The translations under genes were made by a program, and so were the position numbers. Shown here in pieces: positions 32,691 through 44,950 of a stretch of 64,000 nt of DNA (its first letter is position 1; the number at the start of each line of letters is the position of its first letter). The stretch comes from Taudactylus pleione (lineage: Eukaryota; Chordata; Amphibia; Anura; Myobatrachidae), in contig JAUIMM010000126.1 in NCBI GenBank assembly GCA_031769625.1, forward strand, positions 9,058,501-9,122,500, read 5' to 3'. The notes below the pieces were generated by a model that saw only the letters and a list, made by a program, of their open reading frames with translations, was not told where the DNA came from and did no database searches.

Positions 32691-34708
32691 AAGTCCTGTT
32701 CCACTTTCATAGTAAATCATAATTTGAAAGAAATGTGTACGACTTAAGATATGCTCCGCAAACAGTCGTACGTTCCACTCTGCTTCAGCCCCTTTGTGTG
32801 CAGGAGTTTCCCAGTACTCACTATTGTATTTTCATTTTCATGTTCCCTTTTTACTCAAACAAAACCAACAACTACTATACTGCTTACTGCACTGTTAGCC
32901 AAATCATCACTGAATATGCAAAAGTTCACCATGCTAATGACAATTTAACAAGAGAGCTCCCACCTAGTATTATAGGGCAAGCTATAAGATACAGTTCATA
33001 TCTTTCCTGCTTGCAGTAGTCTGGGAACAGCATGACCTATACCACTATCTAAACTACTATTTTAGCCTGAGGTGTTCGTCTGTCTTAGTTTGCAAAGCAT
33101 AGTAATTTAGCAGTTACAGCAGTATTACCTTCTGACATTATGAGACAGCACAGACAGCCAGTATACCTTTAATGGCTACATGCTTAACTCCATCCTCTCA
33201 ATCCTTACAGCAGAATATGCTACAAGGGTAACTGTTCTGTTGGGCCAAGAATTAGATGTACAATTATGTGAAACCATTCAATGGAAAGTGATGCTTAGAG
33301 AGCCAGTAGACATTTATTGGAATAAATCACAATAAACAATCAAATGTACTAATTTATTTTAAAACCCTGATGACTGTGCAATTAACCAAGCATTATTCAT
33401 GAAAATATAAAATATAAAAGTGATTTAAATCACTAAGTCTGGGCAATTAGTTAATATGAACTACAGTAGCAGAATTCACATGAATTTGCATTTGTACAAA
33501 CTGATCTGGCTGTCTGCTTCCCACTACTACTGTACATTTAGCTTTTCTTTCTTTGAAGGATGCTTAGCTGTCGTGTGGCAAAGCCATCTGTTATATTATT
33601 TGTAAACAATAGCAACAATCACCCAAGGAACCATGAGAATGAGGTCTTAGCATCCGATTTACGGGCTGTTTTAGACAGATGAGAAATTAGGGCAGACTGA
33701 CAACGTCTGGCTGGGAAGACCAGCTTGTAAACGACTTAACAACAGATTAGAGCGATAGCTGTGTCAAGTGGAAGCAAAGTATGCCATTGGTTTTACAAAC
33801 GGCCAGTAACACAATAGACACTTAACAATTGCAAGATGCAGGGCAGGCACAGACAATATGACATCACAGTTGTCAACTGACCCTAATTTTCAGTGACTGT
33901 GCCAAGTTCTAAAGAATTGATCACTAAATGTCACTGTTTCTGACCAAGTGCCTACATTCCTCATTTTTTACACACTTTTATTATTCTATGTGCTTTAACA
34001 GTATTGATTGTATATTAGTATTTAAAATGCCATAATGATGTTATAAGCAAAGTTTGTAAAATATGATGTGTATAATAGTACATAAATGCCTGTCTAGACA
34101 GTCTCATTCTTAGATCATATTTGCCTTCCCTCCAGGAATGTCCGGTGGTGCTACAAATGATAGTATAGTATAGTTCCACGAACAACAGCATGGAAAAACA
34201 ATCGTGGGCTGTGAATTGCACTATATTTTGATCTTTTAACACTGATACTCATCGACTAGGACGGTAATCCAGTATTAGTCACCACTTAATGGGCTATCCC
34301 CCAGAGTAGAGTAGCCTGATGCAGACTAGGCTAGACTTTGCAAATATGGCAGTGGGTTTTTAAAAAAAAAAAGAAAAAAAATTTATTCACACTCCAACAG
34401 GCAAGATAGCTCAAACCACAAAAATAAAAAGTACTGGTTTGCCACACATTTAGCAAACTGACCCTTAATACATGGAACAATTTATATAGCTTTCAGGTAT
34501 TAAATCATGACTGCAGTACTAGATCTTGTTTTAATTCATGTGCTATGATGTATGCTGCGGCCTGTAGTATATAACATGGTTTACAAAATGCACATCAAAC
34601 ACCAAACATCATGCACACTGAGAAAAGCACCCCTTAGCAATTTTCTTATGATATTGAGATTTGCTATCTTCTGCATTCCATCTAGTTCTGTTGCAAGCCT
34701 ATGCAACT
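32691..34708. other. No gene seen
   Basis: AT-rich sequence without coding potential or a complete repeat that I can support. Confidence 0.4.
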
Positions 34709-35008
34709 TATGCTGCGTACACACTGACAGATATATTGGGCGATCAATTGATGAGCTAATATATTGTGTGCTCGTGGGCCAGTGTGTACCAGCGATATGT
34801 CTGTGAACGATGTCGCGTCGGCTGTGCTGCACAGCTGATGGAATATACATCTGTCCATCGTGCTGTGTGTACGGGTGGTCAGGGGGTGGAGCTGGGAGGG
34901 GGTCACAGTGCGACCCCCGGCCAGTGGAACCCGCGGCCAGATGATGGTTGTTCAGTGTGTATGAACAACCATTATCTGCAGATATATCTGTTAGGTGTGT
35001 ACCCAGCT
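34709..35008. mobile_element. MITE with GCTGGGTACACAC-type ends
   Basis: Left end GCTGCGTACACACTGACAG, right end complementary to AAGCTGGGTACACACCTAAC. Internal motifs include ATCTGTCAG-like ends and GATATGTCTGTGAACGA, shared with the split copy at 4990-7185. Confidence 0.65.
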
Positions 35009-35449
35009 TTCATTTTAATGTTAAAGACACAAATGTTGCTGGAAAGTACAGAACAAATGTTTATTGTGTAGAATGATGTTGTATAACTTGCTCAATGAGA
35101 TTCCACTATAGCAGTATAATCATGCTTGAAAGCAATAAAAGCATACCCCCCTCACCCTCCAGCCTGCACTGATTGGTAAACAATCTGATTAAAATCTCTC
35201 TCTCTTGAAACACCCCTCATGAGGGTATTTGAATTATGCCAAAAATGTAAAGTGGAAAAAGAAAACCTTTTGCAAAATCTGCAGAAGTGATTTACTCTAG
35301 AAGTACAGGTTAATGATGCCTTGATAACTGACAGCTATGTGGCCTTTGTGAAAGCTTAGACTGGGTATTCTACACTCTCCTCCACTGTGGTTATTGCTAG
35401 CCTAGCAAGTAAAATCAGAATTTTCCATTTGACAAAGATCTCCCCATAC
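35009..35449. other. No gene seen
   Basis: AT-rich, no supported feature. Confidence 0.4.
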
Positions 35450-35790
35450 ATGCATGGGCGCCGAGAGGGGGGGGAGCGGGTACAGTTTACCTGTGCCCGG
35501 GCTTGCTAGAGGGACCCGGGTCCGGCGTTGCCCCCCCATCCCTCACAGCAGCTCAGCACACAGCTTATGCCGGAGCAGTCTCCCATGGCTGTGGGGGGGA
35601 GCAATCACACTGATCGCGCCCCGCCGTTTAGCGCCTGGCTGGGGGGCTTACAACGCCCCCATACGCGGCACTGCAAAACTGGTTTATTCTTTACTTTTTT
35701 GTCAAGGGGGCGTGGCCACACCTCCCGCGATTAGGCCACAGCCCCTCCTTTACCTGGGCCCAGCCGGGCTCTCTACGGCCCTGCATATAT
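35450..35790. repeat. GC-rich dispersed repeat
   Basis: A GC-rich block starting GCATGGGCGCCGAGAGG and ending GGGCCCAGCCGGGCTCTCTA in AT-rich surroundings. CCGGGCTTGC and CCCGGGTCC near the left and GGGCCCAGCCGGG near the right give partial inverse symmetry. Likely a degraded mobile element; no coding. Confidence 0.4.
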
Positions 35791-37095
35791 GCAGATTCAA
35801 TAGGCTGCTGATGGAGACACTGGTTCTTGTTAAATGGACTCTATGGTCTCCGGAGATCTACCAAACATTAAATAAATTAATTTTTTAACACTGACCTCCT
35901 CAATCTATTGAAAATCGTTTTATTTTAAATTCAGGAAATGTTAAAAATTTTACTAACTCAGAAACATTAATGTTTTCTCGCACTTACTTGGACAGGCAAT
36001 GCATTTAATTGGGAGCAGAAAGCCAAATAAAATGCACTGCCCATAATAAATTAGACAAGTTCAAACTGAACTATATAAGTAAACTCACCTAAGGCGAGTA
36101 GAATGAGCCTGAAAGCTACCTGTAAGTGCCCAATTTTTTTATGTACTGTTTGTTCACCCAACAATGCAAATATTGATTATTATTGTGACATGGGATTTCA
36201 CACATGGGGATTTCTGGGGAGATTTTAAAAATGAAAGATGGCAATATGCCTTTAGTTGATTAGGTGATAATCTGCGATGTTGGGCCGCTGTAATTCTGTG
36301 CGCAGTCACACATCACGACACCACATAGCACATAACTTAAGTGCCCCCAAGGTGTCATCTAGGTCACAAATAGCTAAGCTGGGATTTGAATCAGAGTATT
36401 CAGCAAGGAATCTCCCTAATGTCTGAAATTACTGGCAGGATATCAGCATCACAAACTTATTAAAAGCAGCCCCATCGGTTTTGCATATAAATTACTTATT
36501 TGTACATTAGTAGCTTTTAGAAATACCATATCCATTATGCTGCTGTATGGTAGCATACTAATTCGTAGAGGAAACAGATTTATGTTTAGATTTTAGTGCA
36601 CAGGGATTAACAAGATACACTTTATAGACACTAGATACACAAGAAATGTAACTGTAAATGATACATTTTTAATGCATGTTATTGTTCACTAAAGAGATAG
36701 CTACATTTATAAAAGTATACATTATTTTCCAAATTATGGAGCACTTCTGTACAACCCTAAATCATTACATAATGGGAAACAAATATTTGGAAAAATGGTA
36801 CAAACTAGCAAATAGAAGTGGTCCTGGTGTTTCAGCAATAATATACCAGATTCTATGAGATAATTACATATGTGAGCTATTTAATGACTCATTTACTCAG
36901 GAACAATAACATCAACTACAAAAATACTTAAGATAGAATGGGGCAGAACAACCACGTACCAACCGAGTGCTAACATTAAGGCCATCATTGGAAAAGGGTG
37001 GCATGAAAAATGTCCAAAAACAGAAAATAATCTTTTGTCATATGCAAGTAAATGTTTAACAAACAAACAGCAAAACTGTAAATGTTCAGACTTAC
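35791..37095. other. MOB3B intron sequence, no other feature seen
   Basis: AT-rich. It begins, reading on the minus strand, at the donor GTAAG (37095-37091) of the MOB3B exon. The open frame that continues past the donor to 36893 is intron read-through. Confidence 0.6.
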
Positions 37096-37513
37096 CCACA
37101 CTTGTAGGGAAAATATCTTCATTATTAATTTGCACCTCAATCCAGTCCATGAGCAGGTTCATGTACTGAGGGGCTGGTAAGGCAGTGGGTTTCTTGTATT
37201 TCATGTCGTCTTGCCATCTATACTCATATTTTGGACCCCCAGACATAACAGGGCAGGTCCTCTCGGTGCAGAAGTCACACATAGTACCATAGATTAGGTT
37301 AATCCTATTGAAAAAGTCCACCACATGAACAGCTACCCAGTCATTGAGGTCTTCTCCATTGGGCAGCTGAACTGTGGCTTTCAAATCAACTCCAGAACTC
37401 AAAGATGCTTGGGCACGTTTATGTAATTCAAACCTTTGTGTGCCAGGATCAAATTTTCTCTTAGGTCTAAATGTCTTGTCCTTGTTAAATACTTGCTTGA
37501 GACCTATTGACAT
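37096..37513 (-). CDS. MOB3B: MOB kinase activator 3B, first coding exon
   Basis: Encodes residues 1-139 plus the first base of codon 140: [20 protein letters not shown], then [60 protein letters not shown] and [13 protein letters not shown]3 proteins are MOB-fold adaptors of the Hippo/NDR kinase network, and MOB3 members can bind MST1. Cys82 and Cys87 (FCTERTC) are two of the zinc ligands; the two His ligands lie in the next exon. The MSIxLKQVF start and [20 protein letters not shown] fit MOB3B better than MOB3A or MOB3C. ATG at 37513-37511 was chosen because it starts the conserved protein. The remaining ~77 residues are on exons not found here. All motifs seen are intact, so the gene is presumably functional. 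Confidence 0.95.
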
Positions 37514-37626
37514 GTCTTTTGTACGTGAGCTATATCCTCGTGGTGACTCCAGTGAACTAGTCTTGCACAAGATGGAATAATATGAACAAGACAAGTGTTT
37601 GTCTACTTCCTGGAAGACTTCATTTT
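37096..37626 (-). other. MOB3B: MOB3B exon with 5' UTR and first coding part
   Basis: The acceptor is a pyrimidine tract ending CCTAG on the minus strand (AG at 37628-37627) and the donor is GTAAG at 37095-37091. The 113-nt leader (37514-37626) contains a 6-codon upstream ORF (ATG at 37623-37621, ending TAG) before the main start. At least one further upstream non-coding exon is implied by the acceptor. Confidence 0.85.
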
Positions 37627-37817
37627 CTAGGAAAAAAGAAAGTTGTGTATAAGCATACCAGATGCATGATCATCATACATTTATTCCTGTAGTTACACTT
37701 TGTATAACTTACATCTTATCACATGAAACATTTGCCATTAAGAACGTCACATCGACTAACAGACATTTGCTTTTATGTGCTACATTTAATATGGGTTGGT
37801 GCTTTTCAATTTACCTT

Positions 37818-38220
37818 GGGCCTGATTCAGAGTTGTACGGTATAGCACGGCCACAGGGAAGCAGCTCTGCAATACAGTACAACTAATATGCCAATGCCGC
37901 AGGAGGTGTCGGAGGTAAAAAAGATGCCTCCTGCCGGGATTGCAGATATGAGTGCTGCATTCCAAGACGCAGCATCCGATCATATGCAAGAACATCGGCC
38001 ATTTGAGTACCCCTGAAGCTACTCAGATTGGCCCTTGCAGCTCCATAGTCGGATGATGGCCTCAGCACTCCAAGAAACCCTACCCCCCCCCTCCCCCATT
38101 TTCAAGAACGGAGGCCGACACCGCCGACAAACGGCCATAGTCTGTCAATCAGAGAGATAGCACACTGATGATGATGGCATTGTTTGCAAGCACTACCAGA
38201 TCGCTGTTGATTGCAAATTC
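37818..38220. mobile_element. Harbinger-type MITE H, right end not found
   Basis: The left end GGGCCTGATTCAGAG is the family terminus. The interior matches the element at 61037-61629 over CTACTCAGATTGGCCCTTGC and over the following segment with GCAGCTCC and CCCATTTTC. No matching right terminus is visible, so it is truncated or diverged. Confidence 0.6.
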
Positions 38221-38851
38221 ATCTTTACAGCTAAGTGCTTTCTTCATTGCTTGTGCATGAATTTGTGTTTTAGTGTGCTTGTTTTTACTATTTTTGGTTT
38301 CTACTCAAGATGGAGAGTTGCATCTATTGTGTGAAAGGTTAGATTTTTATAAATTGTGTTAAAACATAATAGTGAATGTATATTTCGCAAGCAAACAAAT
38401 GGTTAAAAACACGGTGTTAGTGTACATGCATATGCTACTGGTGTAGACATGTGCTGCGTACACCTCAGCATAGGGCTATAAATATGCTATTTGTCTCCAC
38501 AGGCTCCTTGATGGCACCAGCGGCCACAACTTCACATATTCACCTTCCACTGTCTCTCCTTATCCCAGCTATACCACACCACCTGCAAAAAAATGCCATT
38601 CACCAATGCCTGCCTTAATATTGGTGTTTGGCGAAGCTTCTAGTTTAAGTCAGTAAAATGGACTCAAGTACACCTCCTAACTACTTTCATGTCTCAGAGA
38701 AGGGTCAAATTTGATAGATCTTCACTTATTGGAGATGATACTTTTTCTCAAAGGTGCATAATAAAATAATCTCCCAAGCGGAACGAGAGTTTGAAACTGC
38801 TGGATTCTAGGAATTGTTTGATACAATGCAAGCATTTGCAATATTCTAATT
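38221..38851. other. No gene seen
   Basis: AT-rich, no supported feature. Confidence 0.4.
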
Positions 38852-39590
38852 TATTTTAAAACTTATCCAAAACTATTTTAAAACTTATCCAATACAGAGA
38901 CCAGGTAGGGCTGCACTCCCATACATTTATCCAAACTTCAGCCCGGTGCCTTCCGCAGGTACCCACTGTGACCAGCCTGTCGCACGACATTTTGCAAAAG
39001 CTGGCCATAATTTATCAGCTTTGAGGTACATTATAATCGATCATGTTCTGGCCGCATTGAGGGGTGGTAACCGGTCCCTCAAATTATGGCAATGTGAATC
39101 CCGTTGGATCTATCATTTGGGGGCGCTTTCCCCTAAGGGGTTAAATGAAAATTTGGGTCTTCATTGTTTCCTATAAAGATTGTGATTTTGATAGAAACTG
39201 TATGCTTGTGTGCAAAGTTTTCTGCGGTAATTGAGCTTTATTTTTATGATACATCATGCATCCACGGTCGTCGGTCTGAGGTGCTTATGTATTTTTTGAT
39301 AATGTTCGTGAACTGTCCTGGAGAATGGTCTCTGTTCTATTTTTGATAGCTGAGTATTGTTTCAGGTTCTATTAGTGATTTTCTAGCCTCATAATGATTG
39401 TCGTGCTCTTAAATGACACCATGATTAGATTTTATGCATTTATTATTATATGTAGGTATTAATGTTGGTGTTTTGGATTGTGTCACTTTGGTATATGAAT
39501 ATTTGTGTACATCTGTCGTCATGGTAGCGGACCGCGGGGTGGGCGGTCCCTGATTGCGCTGCATCCATGTGTTGGATAAGTTTTAAAATA
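38852..39590 (+). mobile_element. Penelope-like element 3' fragment bounded by inverted repeats
   Basis: Two direct copies of ATTTTAAAACTTATCCAA (38852-38869, 38875-38892) precede the fragment and an inverted copy TTGGATAAGTTTTAAAAT (39572-39589) follows it. Between them are the GIY-YIG C-terminus and an AT-rich 3' region. Penelope-like elements often insert with terminal-repeat pieces in odd orientations. Confidence 0.65.
38946..39175 (+). pseudogene. GIY-YIG domain C-terminus of a Penelope-like element
   Basis: Open frame with PVARHFAKAGHNLSALRYII, IDHVLAALRGGNRSLKLWQC and ESRWIYHLGALSPKGLNENL. The HF..AGHN..LR...IDH....RGG.R...L...E..WI..L....P.GLNE pattern is the end of Penelope GIY-YIG proteins. 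The first conserved part corresponds to VARHFKNLRHPLSTLVYKII of the element at 10.5 kb, but the two belong to different subfamilies. The reverse transcriptase part is absent. Confidence 0.8.
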
Positions 39591-40254
39591 GATGTTCTTG
39601 ACCCAATTCAATTATAAAAACGTTATTACAATTTCTGAGGGTTTTTTTGGAAAAACAAATGCCAGTTAAGTGGTTAAGACTGTTTCTAAAAAAGTTACAG
39701 TACCAATGGGTTGGTTATCTTTCAGGAGAGAATTTGGGAGCTTGGAAAGAAATGTCCATGCTCCAAACTGGTTAGAGAATTCCATTAATGTTATCCAAAC
39801 AAACCTCAAAAATAGACTTCCAGAAACTGCAGCTCATGAATTTGCCTGGACAATGCTCAGTTAATGCCATCCATCAAGTTCTTGTCTATAGCCAGTCCCT
39901 GCTATTTTGGGGGTATATACCTCTGACAGTTTACTGTGCAAACTTTGGGCATACTGTATGTACCTTGATATCATGTTCCTGCCTTTCTCTCTAACAGCCT
40001 ATGTACTAAATCATTGCTGTGTAAGTTAACTTCCTAGGCTTTGACTTTTCTGGTGGAAAATGCCCAATTTGCTTTCACCTCTTTAAATACTTTATGGAGT
40101 ATGCCTCCTGTTTGTCCTTTACTCTCGAGCAACTGGATTTATTCCTGTCCATCATCCACCAACAGCGGCACAATGACAGAATGTTATCCATAGTGATTAA
40201 ATCAAGCAAAGAACAAGTTCAGTTTTGTCCATGTTCAGTTTCAAATAGTACAAG
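39591..40254. other. No gene seen
   Basis: AT-rich, no supported coding region. Confidence 0.4.
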
Positions 40255-40334
40255 GACATGAAAGAGGAGACAGTAGTAAGACATAAAAGAGGAGACAGTA
40301 GTAAGACATAAAAGAGGAGACAGTAGTAAGACAG
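40255..40334. repeat. 25-bp tandem repeat, three copies
   Basis: Unit GACATAAAAGAGGAGACAGT plus AGTAA, three nearly identical copies and a partial fourth. Confidence 0.95.
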
Positions 40335-40414
40335 AAACTCAATCCAATAGAGAAGCAAGGTCAGGAGCTGAGAATAAGCTCTTAGCTATCATCTTCTAAA
40401 CTGTACTACATAAC

Positions 40415-40491
40415 ATGATTGATAGAATCTGATTGGTTGCTGTGGGGAACAACACTTTTACTTTTTAGAAAGTTTGATAAGTTTCCCCCAT
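40415..40491. repeat. Fragment of the 174-bp hairpin MITE
   Basis: AGAATCTGATTGGTTGCT followed by GGGGAACAAC matches the inner right arm of the MITE at 4765-4938. Confidence 0.55.
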
Positions 40492-40940
40492 CAAGTGATC
40501 TAAGATACACTGGATTCCAAAAGAAGAGACAACTTGGAGTTGCGGAAAATGGTTAAATATGTCAAAGGCTGTGGAGCACAATATAACCTTTGAATCAAAG
40601 TTGTGAGTGTCACAGACTACTTTAGAAAGGCTTTTCCTGTGTAATAATGAAAGTGAAAACCAGATTGGAGGAGGTCTAACGAGAAATAAAAATCAGAGTC
40701 ACAAATTAACGTTTTTGTCAAGTTGTTTAGCTAAAGGGAAATATGTAAAACTGGGTGATGGCTGGGAAGGGATAAAGTGACAATTTAGGTTTTCTTTTTA
40801 ATAATGTCTAGATGACAAAATGCTTAAATGAAAATGAGAAGGTACTAGTGTTAAGAGAGATGTTAAGGAAAGATATTAATGTTGGTGTAAATATTGAGCA
40901 ATATGATGAGACGAGATGGAACAAAGAGAACAGACACCAA

Positions 40941-41787
40941 GGGCCGTATTCAATTGCAGGCGAAAAGCCGTGATCAGCGAAAAGTTTTCGCCGATGACGT
41001 CATTTTGCCAGTTGGAGACTTTCTGCCCAATTCAATAGCAATTACTTTTTGCCTAAGCAGAAAATCGGTGCATTCAGATAGGCGAAAAAGACTCGCCTCT
41101 GAACGGACGCGGAATAAAGTGCGGTTTGGGGTGCAAAGTTGCGGGAACCCCGTGCAGTGTTTGGACGGTCCCCCAAAGGTGTCTAAAAAAGTTTAAAAAA
41201 AAACACTTTAGAACACCACAAAAAAAGTACTTTTGTTTTGGGGACGAAAAAGTGAAAAGTTGAGGGAAAAACTTAAAAACTAGTGAAAGAGACTCCAGGG
41301 GGGTCCCCAAGTATGCCCAGGTGTTTTTTTACTTTACAGGTGTTTGCGGCAGGTGGATTTTCCATATTTTTTAAAACTTCACTTTAGCAACTTTAAAATA
41401 TGCTAGCCCTCATCTTCAGGTACCCCAAATTTGCTGGGACTAGTTATTTTGATGAAAAAATATTTCTAAATGCTATTTTTCATACGCTAATTAGCACCTA
41501 TTGAAACCATTTAAAGTACCCCAAATACCTTCAGCAAGGCTATTCGGGGGTATCCATACTGATCCCCCATGTCAGTGCATCTTTTGGGGGGTGTCAGGCT
41601 GATTTCCCCAAAACTGACAGCATTTTTCGCCTGTTTGAGTTTCGCCGGGTCCCGTTTTCACGTCCCTTGGAATCGAATAGGGAGAAAAGCGGCAGCGTGC
41701 GCGATACTTTTACACAAATCAGCGATAGGCAGAAAGTGCATTACAGACGAAGTCCAGGACTTTTCACCGGCAATTGAATAGGTCCCC
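40941..41787. mobile_element. MITE with ATTCAATTGC ends, 847 bp
   Basis: Left end GGGCCGTATTCAATTGC, right end complementary to GGGGACCTATTCAATTGC. Inner matching segments include GCGAAAAG and TTTTCGCC-type motifs on both sides. A target duplication was not clear. No coding region. Confidence 0.6.
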
Positions 41788-41861
41788 AGGTTGGGATTTG
41801 GGGCAAAGATAGTTTATTTTGCTGGTTAACTTCGTTGAAGGTGTTAAAAGGGGATGTAGTT

Positions 41862-42340
41862 ATGAGACCGGCGGCTCTCAATGCCGACGCTGGAATCCCC
41901 ACAAGGGAGTTAAGATAGGCATCAAAACACAGATGCCTATCTTAATCCCAACACCGGAATCCAGGACGATGCTTGCCCGAACGAAGGCAAGCCGGGGTGC
42001 CCTTAGTGTTAGCTGTTGGGGGGGAGGGTTCGGTTACGGTAAATTAGCTGTGTTAGCGGTTTTGGTGGAGAGTTAGAGTTAGGCACCCTTAGGGGGGAGG
42101 ATTAGGGTCAGGCACCACTGGGGGGGGGGGTTAGGATTAGGCACTAAGGGGGGAGGGTTAGGTTTAGGCATGAAGGGGGGAGGGTTAGGTTTAGGCATTA
42201 ATGGGGAGGGTTAGGGTGAGGGGTGGGGAGGGTTAGGTTTAGGCTACAAGAAGGGAGGGTTAGGGGGAGAATGTATGTCGGGATACCAACTATCGGGATG
42301 CCACTGTCAGTCATGTGACAGGAGGCATCCCTACAGCCAG
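41862..42340. repeat. Repeat with GGGATN-type ends and TTAGG-rich core
   Basis: Outer parts CAATGCCGACGCTGGAATCC and TATCGGGATGCCACTG surround a core of roughly 25-30 bp degenerate units GGGGGAGGGTTAGGTTTAGG. A related element in the complementary sense is at 60018-60350. The TTAGG runs are internal and irregular, unlike telomeric arrays. Confidence 0.6.
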
Positions 42341-43460
42341 CATTACAGACCCATTCCATTAAAAGTTGTAGGTAAGAAATAGATGGAAGGAAGGATAACG
42401 TTTTTGGGAACAAGAATGAAGACTGAAGATGGTATAAACTACCAGAGGCAAACTCCGAAAAGCTTTGCTTTTTGGAGTTTGGTACATAGGGGTCGGATCG
42501 TAGCCCCCATCGATAATAATGTGGACTGCGATCTGCAGTGCTAATTAGCACTTCCCTGGAGATTTCTGTTAAATCTCCTGCATTGTGCCATTAGTACATG
42601 CAAGTTTATACAAGAAGCAGTTTATCAAATTAAGCAGAAACTGCAGTTTCTAGATCGTTTTATGTAAAAAATATATTAATACATAGGCCCCATAGTCTTA
42701 CAAAATATAGTAAATACAGTAGGATAGGGATTGAAAATGGGGATGCATTTTACCCATGTACACATGGCTACTTGTCAGTAAAACTTTTGGAGGACACTAC
42801 AAACATATATGATAAAGCTAATTTTTCTATGAAGCACCTTTTGATATTTTTATATTTACAAAGGATTTTACTCATGTTTTTTCCTTTTTATTTCCCATGT
42901 TTCAAATGGATCATTATTACAGAAATCTGTCCTCTCCCAAACACCGGGGCGTTTAGATCTTTTACCAATACCTATAGTATGCATTCTTTCAGGTGGAACA
43001 GAGGTCATCACAAGTTAAAGAGTAACTAGACAAGTAATGATTTATTATACAAGCATTTCATCATATAACATTACACCAGCCTTCATCTTTAAGTTATATT
43101 TAAGATAACTCAATACTGAGACCCATTAATCACACAGTGGGGATCTAACTCACATATTATTATATGGGCAGTTGGATTACTGGCAAGCACTGACAAAACT
43201 TGTACAGCTTCACTAAGTTACAATGGTAATCTAAAGTCAGGCATTGTTTAACCAAGATAAGAATGTCTTGTGTGTGAGCACATACTGTATGCATCATAGC
43301 AGGAGCATAACTGGGGTATTTGAAGGCTCCACAGCAAAAGTTTGCAAAGGCCCCCATGTACAGTACCACCCAAAGGTGAAAATGTATATAACACTAGAGT
43401 ACACTTAACAAGATGCAGGTAATGAACTGATCTGATAAATTGTATATAATAGATAATATA
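42341..43460. other. No gene seen
   Basis: AT-rich, no supported feature. Confidence 0.4.
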
Positions 43461-43475
43461 TAGATATATATATAG

Positions 43476-43502
<27 letters not shown>
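43461..43502. repeat. (TA)n microsatellite
   Basis: Interrupted TA/TAGA run. Confidence 0.9.
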
Positions 43503-43509
<7 letters not shown>

Positions 43510-43511
<2 letters not shown>

Positions 43512-44215
43512 ACTGAAGTGCCAAAAGTCCCAGACCTGCATCAGTTGTAATCTGACATCTGGAACATCAGCTGGGCTACTCATGGCAAGGCAATGTGAAT
43601 TATTGCAGTTCGAACGGACATTCAACATTCTTCGAACTGCGGTGTCACGTGTGTACCGGGAATACCTCATGGAAGGCATTACTACCCACCGTAGGTAGTA
43701 ATGCCCTTGGCCAACCAAGGGTGCTTAATAATCATGACCAGCATTGTCTGGCCAGAAATGTCTGTGGTAAATGACAAGCAACACTGGCTCAAGTCACATC
43801 GACATTCAATGCAGGAGGTACCAGGTGCATATCCAGCAGGTCAGTGTACAGTTCTTTATCTTCCATGGGATATGGGAGCAAAGGATCCACCAGAATGCCC
43901 CTGTCAACACTACGACACCGAACACAGCGCCTCATCTGGGCTTGTGAAGTTGCTAATTGGACCCTGGAGGACTGGCAAAATGTGGCATAGTCTGAGTCAC
44001 GGCTCCAGTTGTTTTGGGCTGATGGTAGGGTTTGGGTGTGGCACATACCCCATGAGGCCATGGACCCCAGGTGTCAACAAGGCACCATGCAGGCTAGTGG
44101 TAATTTCATAATGGTGTGGGGGTGTGTTCACATGGTATGTGTTGGGTCCACTGGAACTGCGTGAACACGTCATTAGTCAACACACTAAGCTAATTGGAAC
44201 CTTGTGTTTGCAGAT
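43510..44215 (+). pseudogene. Second Tc1-like transposase family, heavily decayed
   Basis: Recognisable pieces in several frames: QFERTFNILRTAVSRVYREY near 43610-43660 (second half of the helix-turn-helix), a segment reading approximately WTLEDWQNVA near 43963-43990, ADGRVWVW near 44020, HEAMDPRCQQGTMQASG near 44052-44102, and the later motif MVWGCVHMVCVG near 44112-44148. The order is that of Tc1 transposases with GGGSVMVWG-type motifs. It differs from the family at 5040-7080 and has many frameshifts. Confidence 0.65.
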
Positions 44216-44950
44216 ACCTCCCAACTGTCCAGATTTAACCACTTGCCTGGCATGGTCGCATCAGATGCGACCACACTATGCTGGGCTTTCCCTGACATGG
44301 TCGCAACTGATTCTGACAGAAGTGCCCACTAGGTGGCTGCGGGAAGCTAAACTTCTGGCAGCCGTCTACATCAGAGGGACCTGCTGGTCCCTCTGCACCC
44401 GTGGCTGCCCCTCCAGTGTGTCCCGATCACTGCTAGCCACAGTGATCGGGCATTCATCGGTAACCCCCTCCCGGCCTTGCTGCAGGCTCCAGTGTATTCC
44501 AATCACTGTGGCCAGCAGTGATCGGGCAGCCTGCGTGACCCTCCACCATGTAGTAGTTGTAAGCAGTAGCCGCAGCTCCTGCTGCCACCCCTAGGGCAGC
44601 CGGAGCCGCATCATCTACTCCTGCTGCTGTGTCCCTGGTCCACCCTCTTCTCCTGGTGCGGCAGCTGCAGCTAAATCCCCAGGCTGGCCCACCCTTCACT
44701 CCCTCCTCCCGGCATTGCAGCTGCTGATGTTTTGTGCCTGCAGCCTGGCCCATATTCCCCTCCTCCCCCTGGCCCGGCGGCTGCTGCTTTGTTCCTGGTG
44801 GCTGCCAGTGCTCCGTGTGTCTCCAGCGTGGTTGCTTCTGCTTGTGTGAGTACTACAGCAGCCAGCAGCATCCATACCCACTCCCTTCTGTTCAATCTGC
44901 TGGACACAGTGATCAGGCAGTGGATTGTGTAAAATAGATAGATCTATCTA
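44216..44950. repeat. GC-rich repeat-like block, no gene seen
   Basis: Starts TTTAACCACTTGCCTGGCAT, a common amphibian repeat start, and includes paired motifs such as CACTGCTAGCCACAGTGATC and GTGGCCAGCAGTGATCGGG. Later sequence is CTG/CCT-rich and gives long but meaningless open frames on both strands. Confidence 0.4.

Noticed and set aside
1..36892. Later MOB3B exons (zinc-ligand His segment)
   Set aside because: I looked for sequence complementary to the conserved VHVYIHHFD and CYKHFYYF coding motifs and did not find it by eye; a translated search is needed to exclude it.
36893..37095. Continuation of the MOB3B reading frame beyond residue 140
   Set aside because: A consensus donor GTAAG follows the conserved exon end and the sequence beyond it has no similarity to MOB proteins.
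42100..42260. TTAGGG-like runs suggesting interstitial telomere sequence
   Set aside because: Units are irregular (GGTTAGGTTTAGGCAT and variants of about 25-30 bp) and belong to a dispersed repeat also seen near 60100-60250.
44454..44937. Several ORFs of 60-100 codons on both strands in a GC-rich block
   Set aside because: They overlap in many frames, have biased Ala/Ser/Gly composition and no domain; best explained as repeat sequence.
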